From Pezizomycotina sp. ARF18 (Eukaryota > Ascomycota), in the NCBI GenBank assembly GCA_002224055.1, contig AZLU01000031.1, forward strand, positions 186,001 through 250,000: 64,000 bases of DNA, given 5' to 3'. Position numbers and translations under genes: made by a program. The notes beneath the pieces were generated by a model. That model saw only the letters and a program-made list of their open reading frames with translations, did not search any database and was not told where the DNA came from. Every line of letters begins with the position of its first letter. Within the stretch, counting starts at the first letter, position 1. This document shows positions 43,467-56,538 of this stretch, in pieces.

Positions 43467-46149
43467 TGATGAAGAGAAGAAGTCGAAAGATCGGTAGATT
43501 ATGGTTAGGGTTTCTTTATAAGATTACAATGAAGTATAAGCTAGTAAGTATAATTGGAAACCTCTAAAGGGGTCGTGAGAATGCTGATGTTGTTGATGAT
43601 GAGAGTGAACCTGAGGATTGGGATTCAGAAGTCTTTATATCTACGAGAGTTATCAAGTTCAGAAGCGAAACATTCACCGTTATTATTTTCGCCTTTTCCT
43701 AGAGTAAGAGATGAAAGTGGAGCTTCCAAGACATGATAAGACGAGATGACAGATACCCTGGCCCGATATTCGTCAATCTTTCTGGAAGAGAATATCATTG
43801 CGCGTTGCCCTACCCGTCTAGACTTGTATAGCTTTGTAAGGCAGTATTATTCTGTTACGGAGCTTAGGGGCATTACATTGTCACTGGGATGAAAGAACTC
43901 TGCAGTAATATTCTTTGGTCAGAGACTTGGCTAGGACTATAGATTCCCCGGAGGCGCAAGGGCACCCGAACAAAAGCACTTCTACAGTTCTACTCTTGCC
44001 TTTCCAAGGTTGATTCGGAGATCACAAGATTTGAATAACCATTCTACGATCTGCTTGGCTTTCAATCACAGTATATTATTATTAATTAAACCTTACAGAA
44101 ACTGCGGTTCGCCAAATTTCGAGTTTTACAATTCAATTCGTTATCACTTCCGATCTTGGCCAGACTGCGTTTCGAACGGAGCGAACCAGAGTATAGGAAC
44201 TACTAGGCCTTGCTGGCGGGGGTCTCTGCTTCGGATTTTGGCAGTTTACCTCTCGATTACGGAACAAAACGAAGCAGGGCTCGTATTTCGTAGTTTTACG
44301 GGCGGGATAAGGGGTTGTCAACGCGGAATAATTTCGGCGGATGGGTGTTTCTGTGCATTTTAGCGTGTTTTAAACGTCTGAGGTCTGCGACTGGGCACTG
44401 TGGGCAGTGAGATTTGGAATTCCCTAGATTCGCGTGTGGCCCTTTGCTAATTACCTTCAGGGGGGTCCTAGCAAACTTCCCCCTATTGGCAGTGATCTGA
44501 CACAGCTTATTTGGAAGAACAGCGCAAATCCCAGCGCCTGTGATTAACGCTTTTATTAGGCACATTGGGGAAGGCACAGGCGCCCCGTGTGCTGGCTGTG
44601 TTTTAGAAAAGAATTTGAGAAGACCGGTTTCCTGATTATTCAGAAAGAAAGTCTAGAACTCTGCGAATATAATCAGGATGGAAGCGCGATTTTCCAACAA
44701 TCTCACGGCTTTGCGTCCAAGACACGCCTGATTGGCACTGGCTATAGCGTCTGCTGGTGGACTGCTGCTGGCCATTCTAGAGACGCGCAATGGTCACAAA
44801 TTCGGGTTTATGCCTATAGCCTACAAGCCGTCACAGTAAGATCTCTCTATTGGCTAGTATCATCGATCGCTCAAGGATATATCCTCCGGAAGAACTTCCG
44901 AAATGGTTGGAGAAAATTGACGTCCGCGATGTATCTAGACTTAGGGAAGCTGGACGTCGCACTTACCAGAACTAAATTATACGGAATGAAATACAGTCCT
45001 AAGAAAGAGTTTAATCGGGATAATGTCCTCGGTTTCAAATAGCCCAAAACCTGCTAATCTGCTATCGGATCGCGACGAGAATTAGCCCCGTTACATCTTC
45101 CGAAGGCTTTGGTTTCTAATAATTCTAAACGTTTGGTAGCCGACTAACAAGCCTTGTCCTTGATGTCAGTCCTGGCACCTTCGTCGAGCCATTACCAGTC
45201 TTTAAGGACGATCGTAATCACACCTTTTAATTTATATTACTTACTCGAGTCGATAATATAGGGTGCTTCAATAATTTCACTAAAATATCTTTCTACTTTA
45301 AGCTTCCTGGCTTTTGATTAGCCTGCGCCAGTGAACCTAACAGGTCGAGGTGTCTTTCAATGTAGATAAGCACGAGCATCGGATCCCCGCCGTCTGACCC
45401 GACGTTTTGCAGAACAATTGAGAAGTACCTTGGAACAGCTATTGGCAAACTGGGGGCCAAAGTTATATTATTCTTCGGATATATGTCGGTTAATATAATT
45501 TTGGAAAGAATAAAATAAATATTAATACCCGAAAAATCGCGAGCCCTATAATTTCAGGACGGTGGTTGAATGAGAAAGTATCGAGGGTACTACTACAGTT
45601 CGTGCCCGCATTCAAGATCGTGTTACAGCATCTTCTTTCGCGACGCAAATTCATAAGCCGCAAAATTGGATACGATACTAGATTAGTGTATTATGCTATA
45701 GCAGAGTATTATGCTATAGCAGAGTCAGAACAGGTGTAGGATAAACCTGATATATAATCTATATATCTGCGGCCATCTAGCTTCTCTAAGGCACTGTTTA
45801 TATATAGCGATTTCCGGGATTTCCGTCCTGGGACAAGCGTTTTCCGCCAATGAAATCCTTTCTATGAGCTGTTGCCCTTGGGGCTCAAAAACCCAAACGC
45901 GTTTTAGCTTTACAGCTTCAGCCTTGTTTCTTAAATTATAATGACCGAATTCCTCAAATCCCCAGTTTCAAGGTTCGATCGTTACGACGCCCAATAACCC
46001 GTCGCGTTGAGCAAATATAGGAAATATTCACAGCCTTTTGGTATGATACGGACACGAACGGGCGTACGATACCATCGAGATATGTACGACATGGAGTCTT
46101 CGCGAGTACCGAACCATCGCCGCGGGGCCTAAAGCACCGCCGCCTCCTC
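43467..46149. other. Long gene-poor interval
   Basis: Plus-strand frames at 44010-44363 (117 codons) and 44587-45042 (151 codons) and a minus frame at 44296-44577 (93 codons, with HCPQCPVADLRRLKHAKMH) are the largest. None shows a family motif, signal peptide or intron ends. The block 44170-44600 is more GC-rich than its surroundings and could be a remnant of something transferred or transposed, but it lacks terminal repeats I can see. The remainder is AT-rich. Confidence 0.4.
45688..45723 (+). repeat. Two tandem copies of an 18-bp unit
   Basis: GTATTATGCTATAGCAGA occurs twice head to tail (45688-45705 and 45706-45723). Isolated duplication in gene-free DNA. Confidence 0.9.
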
Positions 46150-46730
46150 CGGACCGAGAGATTCCATCCTCTGATCTCCTCTCCTTCCAATCACCGCCCG
46201 CCCGTTTATCCGATTACCACCAGAGCTACTCCTCGACGTTGCAGACCACCTCCGGACGAAGCCGACGGGAATGCCTCCGCATCGCTGATGGCCGCTCCGT
46301 TCCGTGCTACCGCTGCGCCGCAGATGGTGTTTTTCCGCGACTTCATGGACCGCGTCTTACCCGTCATGAACGCCCTCGCGCACACGAGAGTCCCGGAAGT
46401 ACGGCGACGGGAAAGAAAAGGGTGGTAAACCGCCACCAAAGTATTTTCTGTGTTACAATTGTAAGATGGTACGCGTGATCGAGAGCGAGTGGGCGACGCC
46501 GGATCAGCTATGAGGGGCAGTGTAACGACTTATTGGGTGAGTGCAGTACCTATATAGTTCTTTTTTATAAGGTGTATTTCTTCGAGCTGCTAATGAGGAG
46601 GATAGTACTGTGTCCATTGCTTTCCAGAGTGGAAGGCGCAACAGTCGAACGAAGAGAAGACCCGAGTAATTGGCAGAATTTTCTGGAGGATGTCATGAGG
46701 AACAGACAGGTAAATCCATTAGAAACGTAG
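46150..46730 (+). pseudogene. F-box protein remnant with CxxC motif
   Basis: The plus-strand reading RPFIRLPPELLLDVADHLR near 46200-46256 is the classical start of an F-box (L-P-x-E-L-L-L-x-I/V-x-x-x-L). After a frame change it continues FFRDFMDRVLPVMNALAH, then YFLCYNCKMVRVIESEW, where C-x2-C resembles the zinc-knuckle-like pair that follows the F-box in many fungal proteins. A last piece, SNWQNFLEDVMRNRQVNP, ends at 46730. F-box proteins bring substrates to SCF ubiquitin ligases. The piece is short for the family (usually 300 residues or more), shifts frame two or three times and has no evident start, so it is a fragment or badly broken gene. Confidence 0.5.
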
Positions 46731-49029
46731 GATCGGGTGGAAAATCAAGCCCAGAGTAGGGATATAGCGATATAGCGGACGATATTTCCTCCATAGGTAT
46801 AAATTGTGACAGTATTGGAACCACATATTCGATCTCTTTTAACAAAATCGGCTTCACCTGTCTTCCCGAGTAGAAACTTCGCCTGTACCATGTCTACTAA
46901 ACATTTCTATAACGCAGACCTTTTTGCTTAGAATAGCTTTGGTCACAGCTACCAGAGTGATGCGATCCCATTGTCGATGGAGCGCCTGCGATCGCTCATG
47001 GCAAGTCTTGGCTTCCTCATCCTTCTTTATGTCCTATTTTTAGCATATACGATCGAGGGATGCGCCGTTGATGCGAGATCCTACGTACTCAGGTGGTACC
47101 CCAATGATGTTGCCTAGATCCGTTGAATTGTGTAAATCATCTTTCACTACGACTTTCTAAGGCCCGTCCTGGACTTAGCTGCCTTGTCTCACTTCTCTAC
47201 TCAGTGCTAGGAAGCACGAAGAAATTCCTTACTAGCTGGGCCTCGAGAATATCGGAGCCAAATGGTTGCGATATCGCTAAATATCGTGAATCATGCGCAG
47301 CTTGGCCCTCGTTGTTTCACTGCGGCAGATAAACATATACCGTAGCACCACGTCGACGTCGATCTCATGGTAGCGAACAGCACCCGTCCAAGCCAGCGGC
47401 GATCGTTGACGTATGGTCCGCAATTCGGAGAGCTCGAACTAGACTCTGGTCGATGAAAACCACATGGCTGTTCACAACAATCACACAACTCTCTGCGAGT
47501 TACTCGTGCTCCTCTAACGCACAAGTCTCGATCAATTGATAGAAACTTATTATTGTTCACATGAATTTCTGTTACATCTTCTCGTAGCAGAAATTTTTGT
47601 TGCGGGTCGAGTTCTAGTAGGCAGTTTTTCATGAAACGCGGCCGAACTCAAAGTTTCTCAGCACAATCTTCGAATCGGCTATAAAGATCCAGCGGCGGCT
47701 TCCAACATGCAGCTGGAAAACGTCCTGATACTCTTATTGCTAGGAATAACCAAAAAAGTGGTTTACTTGAAAGATTGACAGTATCTCATGATTGTATCTC
47801 AGTGGAGAAGTAGAGAGAGCAGAGAGGAGAGTTCTTCGAATTATCAACTCTTCCACACATCGATTAGGACGCATTTTAGATGATAGGGAACTTGTTAGAA
47901 GTGGAGATGCTGAAAAATCCGATTCCGATAACTAATGCATTGACCAATCGGCCTACCTTCTTTATGCAATTACAACATGATATTCTGTATTCTTTATACA
48001 AATAATTTCCCGCCGGAAACAGAAGGTTCTATTTATCCTTCTATCACTCATGAGCCTCCGGCTCTTTCTAATTCTTTATGGAAATGATCTGACGATTCTA
48101 AAACCACCAATTCCCTTACCGCATTTACCGGAGTGGAAACGGACCCTGGTTGCCTTTAAACATATGAGATAGCTTATTTATGCAACGAACCTTAACCGAA
48201 GCAAAGTCACACGTTTTCCTAGCCTTCTGGTATCACGATTTATAGCAGGACCCTTGAAATATACTTGCTACATGCTAAGGCATAGAATGCTCACTATTCT
48301 TAAAGTATATATTAGCATACGCTTTTTCCATAGCGATAACGCGGCTAGGATACCGGTTCATGGTTAAATCGTCGATTGCAAGATAGTGAATGGAAACATC
48401 TTTCATGCGGGGTCAAATCCTTCGGCAACCGGGTAAAATACTATTTCTGGGTCAGCTTCAATGCTGAGGAATAGCATGGCTCATGGACATTATCTGGCCA
48501 TAAAGATAATTGCATGTTCATAATTGCCTAGACTTTGCACCAAGTACTTACGAAACATTTGGAATTTCCGTTTCCAGATCGTCGTTATGTTGCGGATTAG
48601 TCCCCGAAATATCGGCTCAGGAGATGTAACGGCATCAATATCACGAAGAACCCGGCATGAGGTTATAATCATGAGCACTACCTGCCAAGCCATCCTCATA
48701 TCAAATAGATATGGAAAAGTGGTCGTAGCTTCCATTTGCATGTATATGCATCAATTACATCGACCTGTTGCATCCTCTGTATATAAGAACATCGTCATGT
48801 TCTTCCTGCGGTGTTTTCTTTTGATCACCATCGCAAGGTTTCTTTCCTTCCTTTCTTTACCTAAGTGGTTCCGGTGCACGGCTTCTTTTTGTTGTCAGTT
48901 TTTCTTCCAATTCACTCTTTCCTGGGAAATTTACATTCATTTCTCTTTTCACGTTTTCGGTTTAACAATATCGTCATACCTAGACATTCCTTTCCTTTAC
49001 AGTTGTTTTGATGATATAGTCTAATCACA
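46731..49029. other. Gene-poor interval; T-rich leader before the secreted protein
   Basis: A minus-strand frame at 47291-47632 (113 codons, with RRELCDCCEQPCGFHRPE) has no recognised domain. 47640-48480 is AT-rich with nothing supported. 48780-49029 is strongly T/C-rich on the plus strand, a typical fungal promoter leading into the ATG at 49030; the 166-codon frame across it is an artefact. Confidence 0.45.
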
Positions 49030-50079
49030 ATGAAGATGCATCCCGTTACTGCTTCCTCGCTCCTTCTTCTCCTGGCGCCACTCTCGGCTATCGCGGCCCC
49101 GAACTACTACCAGAGGAGCCGCCGTGCACCAAGTCGACAACTACCACCAGCTCGTGCACCAAGACAACGACTTCTACATCATGCACGAAGAACCATCCGG
49201 CTCACACCGATTACGCTCCACCTCCGGTTTATACGCCTGAGCAACCTGTTTACACTCCAGAGCAGCCGGTATATACCCCGGAGCAGCCTGATTACAGTCC
49301 TGAGCAACCCGTCTACACGCCTCCTGCCCCAGTGTATTCACCTCCTTCTCCAGTTTATTCTCCTCCGGCGCGGTCTACTCCCTCCGGCCCCTGTCTATTC
49401 TCCGCCGGCTCCGGTGTACTCTCCTCCGGGTCCGGTCGACTCTCCGCCGACTCCAGATTATTCTCCCGAGCAAATGGATTACTCTCCCGAGCAACCATTT
49501 TACTCGCCCCGGCTCCCTTCTACAACCCGGGACCGTCTATTCGCCGCCTGCTCCGGTTTACTCTCCTGCTCAGCCGGTATACACTCCTCCTCAGCCAATT
49601 TACACCCCTGCCGAGCCCGTATACAGCGAACCAGAGCAACCGAGTTACACGCCCCCGCAACCGGTCTATACGCCTCCGCAGCCAATTTATACTCCTCCCA
49701 CCCCGGTCTACACCCTGAAGAGCCCGTATACACCCTCCTGCTCAGCCGGTATATACTCCGGCCTGTCTATACCCCTGCGCCTGTCTACAGTGATCCCACT
49801 ACCATGACCGTCACCTACGTTCCTCCCCCACCTCCCCCGCCGCCGCCAATGAAGACTGTCAGGCACTGCATCCAGCAATGGTACGGTACCGCTCCTTTCT
49901 GCTCCGGCCAGTGCCCTGCAGGATACACTGTCGTCCGTGAGTCGAAGCACGCGGACGTCTGCGATGTCAGTACCGCGGACAAGTTTATCGACCAGTGCAA
50001 CGAGCTTTCTTCTCACGGCTGCTGGACTGGCCACAAGCAGCTTTGCGAGACGTGCCAGGACGTCCAGGTTCCGGCTTAA
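49030..50079 (+). CDS. Secreted Pro/Tyr-rich repeat protein with C-terminal Cys domain
   Basis: The ATG at 49030 (or 49036) opens a signal peptide, SSLLLLLAPLSAIAAPNYY. The middle, about 49200-49800, is built from short imperfect repeats of the type PVYTPEQ, DYSPEQ, PVYSPPAP and PVYTPP, which move between all three frames. Any one frame shows them only in part, so indels have accumulated or been mis-called in the repeat DNA. A poly-Pro block (VPPPPPPPPP) leads into a Cys-rich C-terminal domain of about 75 residues: HCIQQWYGTAPFCSGQCPAG, then CDVST, CNELSSHGCW and CETC, with six or more cysteines, ending at 50077-50079. The WxGTAPFC-x-G-x-CP pattern occurs in small extracellular fungal and bacterial domains. 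An extensin-like cell-wall or secreted role is inferred. Confidence 0.65.
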   Translation: MKMHPVTASSLLLLLAPLSAIAAPNYYQRSRRAPSRQLPPARAPRQRLLHHARRTIRLTPITLHLRFIRLSNLFTLQSSRYIPRSSLITVLSNPSTRLLPQCIHLLLQFILLRRGLLPPAPVYSPPAPVYSPPGPVDSPPTPDYSPEQMDYSPEQPFYSPRLPSTTRDRLFAACSGLLSCSAGIHSSSANLHPCRARIQRTRATELHAPATGLYASAANLYSSHPGLHPEEPVYTLLLSRYILRPVYTPAPVYSDPTTMTVTYVPPPPPPPPPMKTVRHCIQQWYGTAPFCSGQCPAGYTVVRESKHADVCDVSTADKFIDQCNELSSHGCWTGHKQLCETCQDVQVPA

Positions 50080-50751
50080 ACATACCCGAACTCTTTACTC
50101 TAAGAGAGCAGTAGAAGGGGGTCCTGGTGATCGGAGTTTAAAAATAGAATTCGAGAAGATGGAATATTGCGATAAAGTTAAGGTAGATTTCTTTTGAGTT
50201 TTGGATACCATTTAGAGACAGGAGGTCCGAAGGGTCTTCGTAGTCTCATCATTTTAACGACTCTTTCTTAAGATCTTTTGCACTATTAGTACACATAGTC
50301 ATAAATCTCTAACATGTGTATGGAGTTTCTTATAATACCGATATAATCATAAAAATAATACAAGGTCATATTATATTAAAGCCTCTAATAATAACACTTT
50401 CGTGATATAGATTATGTGAATATTTGGATGTCTCATCCGCTCATCTACTGGAGTGAATCTTATCCTACAAATACTAGTAGCGTCTCCGCTCTGAAGAACC
50501 CTGGTTATTATTCTATTACATTGATTGCTCCTTGCGAGCGGTCCTATATGTGAATACAAAGTATGATTTGGACGAAGTCCGTGCCTAAGATACTGAAAAT
50601 CTGATCAACCGAACGCCTTCGTGAATAACCCCAATCGCTAATGAATTACAACAAAACGTAACGCGGAACAACTAACTGTACTAGATAGAATGATTGAATT
50701 AAGCGTGCTTTCCAAAAGCGTCGGACATGAAGCTAATACGAGCACTGGTCT
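50080..50751. other. Intergenic
   Basis: AT-rich 3' flanks of two convergent genes. No frames with support. Confidence 0.55.
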
Positions 50752-52774
50752 CTATATTCTCCTCCCATCGTAATCCGCTTCTTGGGCGGACTTAGTGGTA
50801 ACGTCAGACCCGCTGTCGCTGTCACTGAAAAATGTATGCTGGCGGGTGATATAAGCCAGGCCGCCCGTACTGAACCGTGCCGCATCCGCATCTCTCAGGC
50901 TCTTGACCCTGGGCTCGCCGCGACGCTCTTCATCACGATGAGCGTCCTGTATGGACGTATACGTGGTAGTAAGATTGTCGTCTTCGTCTATGAAGGACTG
51001 GCCGTGAAGAAAGCCAAATCCTCCGGGGCCCGTGCTATTGCGTTGTCCTTTCGCCTGGGTACGCGTGGATACGCGAATGCCAGTAGGAGAAACGATAGAC
51101 TGAGTGACTTCTTCCGTCTCTGATATCGGTTTCATCTGTCCCTGCTGAACTCTCCAAAGGTGAGATTCCCTAGTTCAGCTTTCCTCTCAGCTTGCTCCTT
51201 CCGCTGCTTCTTCCATTTGCGCCACATGGACTTCTTCTTTGTCGGAATATCACTTCCGCGGACTATCGGAACGATGCGACGGATTCTATCGTTGGAGCCA
51301 AAGGTGTCAATGGGAACGTTTTGTTAGCTTGACGATGATGCGGGGCATCATAGCGTCCAGGACGGTGATCTCTTCCACGTGTCCAGCCTTTTTCTCGGTC
51401 GCGATTCGGGATAGAGACAACGGCTTTTCCTTTCTCGAGTTACCGTTCAACCGGGGTGCTGTCAGACCATTTACTACGATGGAATCGTTCCTATGTACTG
51501 TTTCCCACCGCACTGTGATTTATCGAGCGCGACGCGTTCGTGGAGGTCAGTGTGGTAATTAAATTGGCAGCGGCATCTTTCACGCTTGGGCCTGCAGCCG
51601 GAGTAGCGTCCATCATCTCTTCGCTATTTTCGCTTTTATTACTCTTTCCGCTCCGCGCAAGACTCCATGATAGTTTGCCCGTCGAGCCATCCCCGTAGAC
51701 CAACCACACCGCAGATTCTTCGGCCTAACCGCTACAGCGCATCTTTTCGGCGGTGAACGTGTCTCATCCAATACCATCGGAGCGGTGGCGAACAGGCCGC
51801 GATATGGCGGTCGCCATTTCCGCCGCGCACCACGTGCCGATGTTGGAAGCCGGCGCGCCGCTGCCGACGCTGACGATCCGGCATATTGTGCACACTATGC
51901 ACAGAAGTCCTAGGGAGAAGCACGCTATTATACCAACGAACTGCCGTCTCGTCGAGGAACGATATAATGTCGGGAGGAGGAAGAATGGAAGTAAATAAAT
52001 GTTCAGATCTGTGAGAATGTTGAAACCGGTTGCGAAAAGATACTGTTTGACGTGACGTTAGTGTGTCTATCTACTGATACCGTGTTTGAAAATCATTAAT
52101 CGGGGATCTTACAGGTGGAACAGCAGCCCAGGCCAAACATCTTTCCTCCGTTGTTGTGGCCCAGTTCCTGCTAATCGGAACGCACCAGAACATTGACAAG
52201 GATATTATCAATGCATAGCCAACCACAACAGTAGCCGTCGATATGTGCAGCACAGTTCTCAACCGTTTCATGTTGGGCGGAAACAGATGCCGGTACATCA
52301 ACAGAAAGCTCATTTTTACGCACAATAGTGCTAGGAAATACAGCGGCTCCGTCCAGTAACAAATCTTCAGCTCCCTTACCAACGCGATGGGATCGGTCAA
52401 GTATTGCTCGATCGGAGGGTTGGAATTGTATATCGTGTACGTTTATGTTAGGGTTCACATCTCGTTGTGGTTGGCCTGCAAATCCACGAGCGCATTTCCG
52501 AGGGAGCAGAGCCAAGCGACCACTATGATGACGTCTTGATGCCATGGATTGGTCGAAGGGGCTGCGAAGCGGGTTCGAACGCGAACGAAGAGGCGGAGGA
52601 CGACGAAGACTAAGGAGACAGTGGTACAAGTGAATTCCGCTGCCTAGATTAAGTTCATCAATAGTTAGCCTGTTGAATTCCGAGCCATTGGCGGACGCAT
52701 TAACTTGCCCGAGGGAGACGTAAACTTACCAATGCATGACTGGGGGAGATCTTGACAGCCCGTGAGGACCTCAT
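50752..52774 (-). CDS. Fungal rhodopsin-like 7TM protein with long cytoplasmic tail (second of three)
   Basis: The ATG at 52774 opens exon 1 (MRSSRAVKISPSHAL, 52730-52774). An intron 52644-52729 (GTAAGT donor, CTAAC branch, TCTAG acceptor) joins in frame to TTVSLVFVVLRLFVRVRTR. HQDVIIVVAWLCSLGNALVD follows, then, past two in-frame stops, YWTEPLYFLALLCVKMSFLL, MYRHLFPPNMKRLR, VVGYALIISLSMFWCVPIS and RNW. After a second probable intron (ending at CAAACAG, near 52035) come GFNILTDLNIYLLPFFLLP, FVGIIACFSLGLLCIVCTI and a seventh-helix remnant near 51780. A long hydrophilic tail in several frames (PTKKKSMWRKWKKQRKEQ; SDSDSGSDVTTKSAQEADY) reaches a stop at 50752-50754. Helix order and the C-x-P-x-RNW landmark place it in the same family as 29.8-31.1 kb. 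The in-frame stops make function doubtful. Assigning the tail down to 50752 is inference. Confidence 0.55.
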
Positions 52775-54855
52775 GGTTTGTGTACCGTTAGTGACATGTA
52801 ACTTTAGTATCGCTACTCAGTCCGAAATACGAAAATGTTGGAGGTTGTGGTCGATATAAAGTAGGGCCGAACACTCGGAACACGATCCATAATCTGTAAT
52901 AACACAAAAAAAGAATTTTCCTAATACTTCTTCTATACGGGGGCTCAAGGGAATATAAATGACCGCACAATATCTTCGTCGTATATAAAAATATCCGTAT
53001 GACCGTAGGAGATCCTTTAGGGGTGTTAGGCTATGTCTAAGGGCTTGGCCTAAAGGTGACAGGTCGCTTGGTCAAATGAGTATGTCTCATCCAAGAACAC
53101 AGCGCTGGGCGACTGGACACTGGACACGCAGGCGTCTCGTATCTACGAAAGTGACAGGCTGCGCCTAACTAAAGGGCAACGTCGTAAATGCCAACATTTT
53201 TTGCCAATACATAGGAAACGATCGCCTAAGCCCAAGGTTCAGGCTGGGGGATTGGCCGACCAAGGGTTTGGTCGTAGGTAACGAGGAGATCGTATCCCCA
53301 GACGAGATGCCATCAGTGCCCACACCCCAAATCTTCTGCGAGACTGCGCCCGCCGAATTGTAAATTTGCTCCTCATAAAGAGCGCGCCGAGGAACTCCAG
53401 GATATTCCGGAAATCTCGCAGTTCTTCTTTCTTGTAAACTGCGCCGGCAGGTATATCCTTGCTTGTTCTCCTGAACTTCTATATTACTCAAACGTCCGTT
53501 AACCACGGCCCCGGACTCCTATTAGTAGCGTGTACACCTTGTTGTTATCCGATTCACGATCCCACCTCCCTGATGCAATACCACCTGCAGCGCGCAATAA
53601 TTTTATACCGGAGCCTCCGTTGTTTAGCAATTTTGCACGCACTAAGTCTATATTAAAAAATTTTTTAATCAATAATCAATTGCGACCAAACTTTCAAACT
53701 TGCCGTTCATGATCGCAGAACCTTATCTTCGATTTATCTGTGATGGCTGAGCGTCCAGACCGTTCGCCTCTTCAGCCAACACGCTTGAAAGACGCTAGGG
53801 CTAAGGGCTAAGCTGCCCCCCCCACTGCAATATTTGCACCATTGCTCTTTCAAGTTTAGCGAAAAATTTTCCATAAATTGTTCGAAATTTTGCCCAAATC
53901 TCAAAGGATGTGCGAACCATAATGGCGGAGGAGACACCGCCTTTAGTAGATCTTTTAATTGAGTGTCAAACGTCGAATTAGTATACGTTTACATCTTCAT
54001 GGTCTTATTCGCATAAACGCAAGAAGGAAAAGCACTAGAAGTGCCGGCACTATGGTTTCCTTCGTGCAAGCCTTGCGCCGGTGGTTATATTTGAGACTTT
54101 TTTTCTTCTAAAGAATCGATGAGAGTTCTTTAGATTGCGATCGTCTCGTATCGCGTACAGTAGCTAGTGTTGCAATCGACTTGGAATTACTAATGATGGG
54201 TTTGATCAAATTTCTTGAAGGTATTCAAACAATCTTTTGCTTATTTAATACCTGAAGCGGAGTTCACCGCGAGGCCGCTGGCCTGCCCAAGGCATTGATT
54301 GGCTCCTAGGCGGAGGATTCAACGGCGCGCGGCGCTAGCCGTTCTTAATCGTTGTTTAGAACACAAATAGCCTTAAGCAAAGATCCAGGTGCAAAATCCA
54401 ACATTTAAAGGTTTCAATCCCGATGTTTCTCCGTTATACGTCTAGAACGAACGCGCTATACGATAGCAAGGTTTGTTTCCCTCAGTATGGATAAAATCCA
54501 GGAACGGAATGGCGATTTCTATCATCGTTTGTGCGATATTTCCGCTTTTATGAACCGTCGAGAGGGGATTCGTCGTCGCCTGTGGAACCTTTAGCAGACT
54601 TTCCGCACACTTCTGCCAAAGTTTATCTCCTTAATTGCTCCCGTTCCCGAACCACAGCCCTACTCTACGTGAAACTTATCCGACGTGCTGGCTTGACGTA
54701 CTAGGGCTGTTTTGTCCCACGATTAGTTGGTCCGTTATAATGTCTCAAGCTAAACTGAAAAACGTGGGGAAACATTCTCTCAGGAGTTGAAAAATGTTTC
54801 TCCGTTATCCGGAGGGCGATAGTTTCAAGACGAAGTTGGTATACCCATGCGAAAC

Positions 54856-54886
<31 letters not shown>

Positions 54887-56538
54887 TAATCGACCTTTGA
54901 TCAAATTCTTGTATTGATCGTCACTGCAACGGTTCAGCAGGATGTATGATTGACTCTTTTTCGGGGAAAACACTTGATGGAAGGTTCTCTTACAAGCTGG
55001 AGCCCTGCGAGGGCGAGATATTAAGTGCGACTTCTAAAACTTATCCGCCCCCCGAAACCGCCTTTGAAAGCACTGTCATCGCCGAATGGAGGGTGTTCCC
55101 GATGGAAGCGTCATTCGGCGAGGCGTCTATTGTCTTCGAAGGAGGAGAACTTGTTTTGTTACTAAACATGTAAATAGAATCTAGGTAGAGTGGCCGGAAT
55201 ACGTTCATATTTGCCTTTGAGCGACCTGTCTTACAAGTAGGGGTATCCCTTTCTTGAAGGAACGTACGCGGAACTCGATTCTAAATCGCCATGTCCCCCG
55301 CCGTTATTCGGCCGGAGCCTGCAGTCTCACCTATCCGCTATATCCGAAAAGCTCTCAAACCCTACCGTTTCTTACATTACCTCCGGATCCGAACCCCTTT
55401 ACTCAAAAATAGGTGTTGTTCATGCGTTCTTTTAAGGCTGTTTCACAATCTGTTGGAACAATATTCTGGAAGGCATTCGCACCTGCACGGCTATGCGAGT
55501 ACGACGCGTGAAAATACGACAATAACGTGAAAGGAAAGGAGCTATCGCCCGTCTGCTTTCGGGGAGAACGATAAATTCTAAATTCGCGATGAATTGGTGA
55601 TCACAGGCTATTACTGGAAGGACATTATCATCTCGATCACAGCCTTAGGGTTTGGATACTTGATCGTGCTGCGGACACGAGCGACCCCTGCGCGTTCGAC
55701 GATATCTGCGGCATAAAGCCCAGTCTGGTTGTGAATGCAGACGGTGCAGCCGGTGGAATTCATAATAATGGAAATAATGAGTCAAACGCCCACAGAACGA
55801 GCCAATCGTAATCCCGGAAAATATGTAGAGAGCAGAGGCTCTGTTCTCACGAGGAGCGCCCATTCCAAAAAGAGATATTCCCCCTCCGGTCTGAAGATGG
55901 GGTCGTTCATTCGTGAACTTGAAGGCAGTGTCCAAGATTGACCTATCTCATCACTTGAATTGAGGGTATGATCCGTATTTTCTCCGGGTCCCCTAGCGCT
56001 GAAATCCCCCATCAGGGCAATCCAGACGAAGAAGGTTCAATGAGAATACGACGTTATTATTCTCAAAACTCCTCTGCTTCTAGCTGGATTTGTTCGCACC
56101 TGTGGTTACAAACTCTTGGACTTCAGCTCAAGGTGAACCTTGTAAATGCCTTATACCATAGGGCATCAGGCCTGGATGTGGTTGCTGGGGGTGGCGGGGT
56201 TTTCTAGATGAGGAGTAAGTTGCACTGTCTTTTCTTTCCGGGATGGAAATACGCTATAGGTCTAGGAATCATCGTCTGGACGAGGCTGGCCTTAATGATC
56301 TTTATATAAGATAGTTCAGTCCTAGCTGGGAAAACTGCAACAACTATCGGAAGCTTAGAAGACAATCCAAGCTGACCAGAACTTATTAAGCCACCATTTC
56401 GTCTTCGCCGGTCCAAAGAATTCAAGCAACGGACGTTGGATTAAAGCGTGCTGTCCAAGGAACAGGAAATAAATGCGTATCAATATTTCCCAAAACAAAG
56501 AGATCGAGTCGGAGCCCGAAACGCCTTCCTCGCCCGAT
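52775..56538. other. Long gene-poor interval
   Basis: The minus-strand frame 53165-53506 (113 codons; RRALYEEQIYNSAGAVSQK) is the most protein-like, but its family is unknown. 54946-55173 plus (75 codons) and a minus-strand piece near 55640-55790 reading NSTGCTVCIHNQTGLYAADI are also unassigned. A run of about 27 A lies at 54857-54883 and a C run near 53814-53822. No tRNA or repeat family seen. Confidence 0.4.

Noticed and set aside
48524-49024. 166-codon plus-strand frame with many Phe/Leu/Ser
   Set aside because: Produced by a T/C-rich promoter tract directly upstream of the secreted protein gene, not by a membrane protein.
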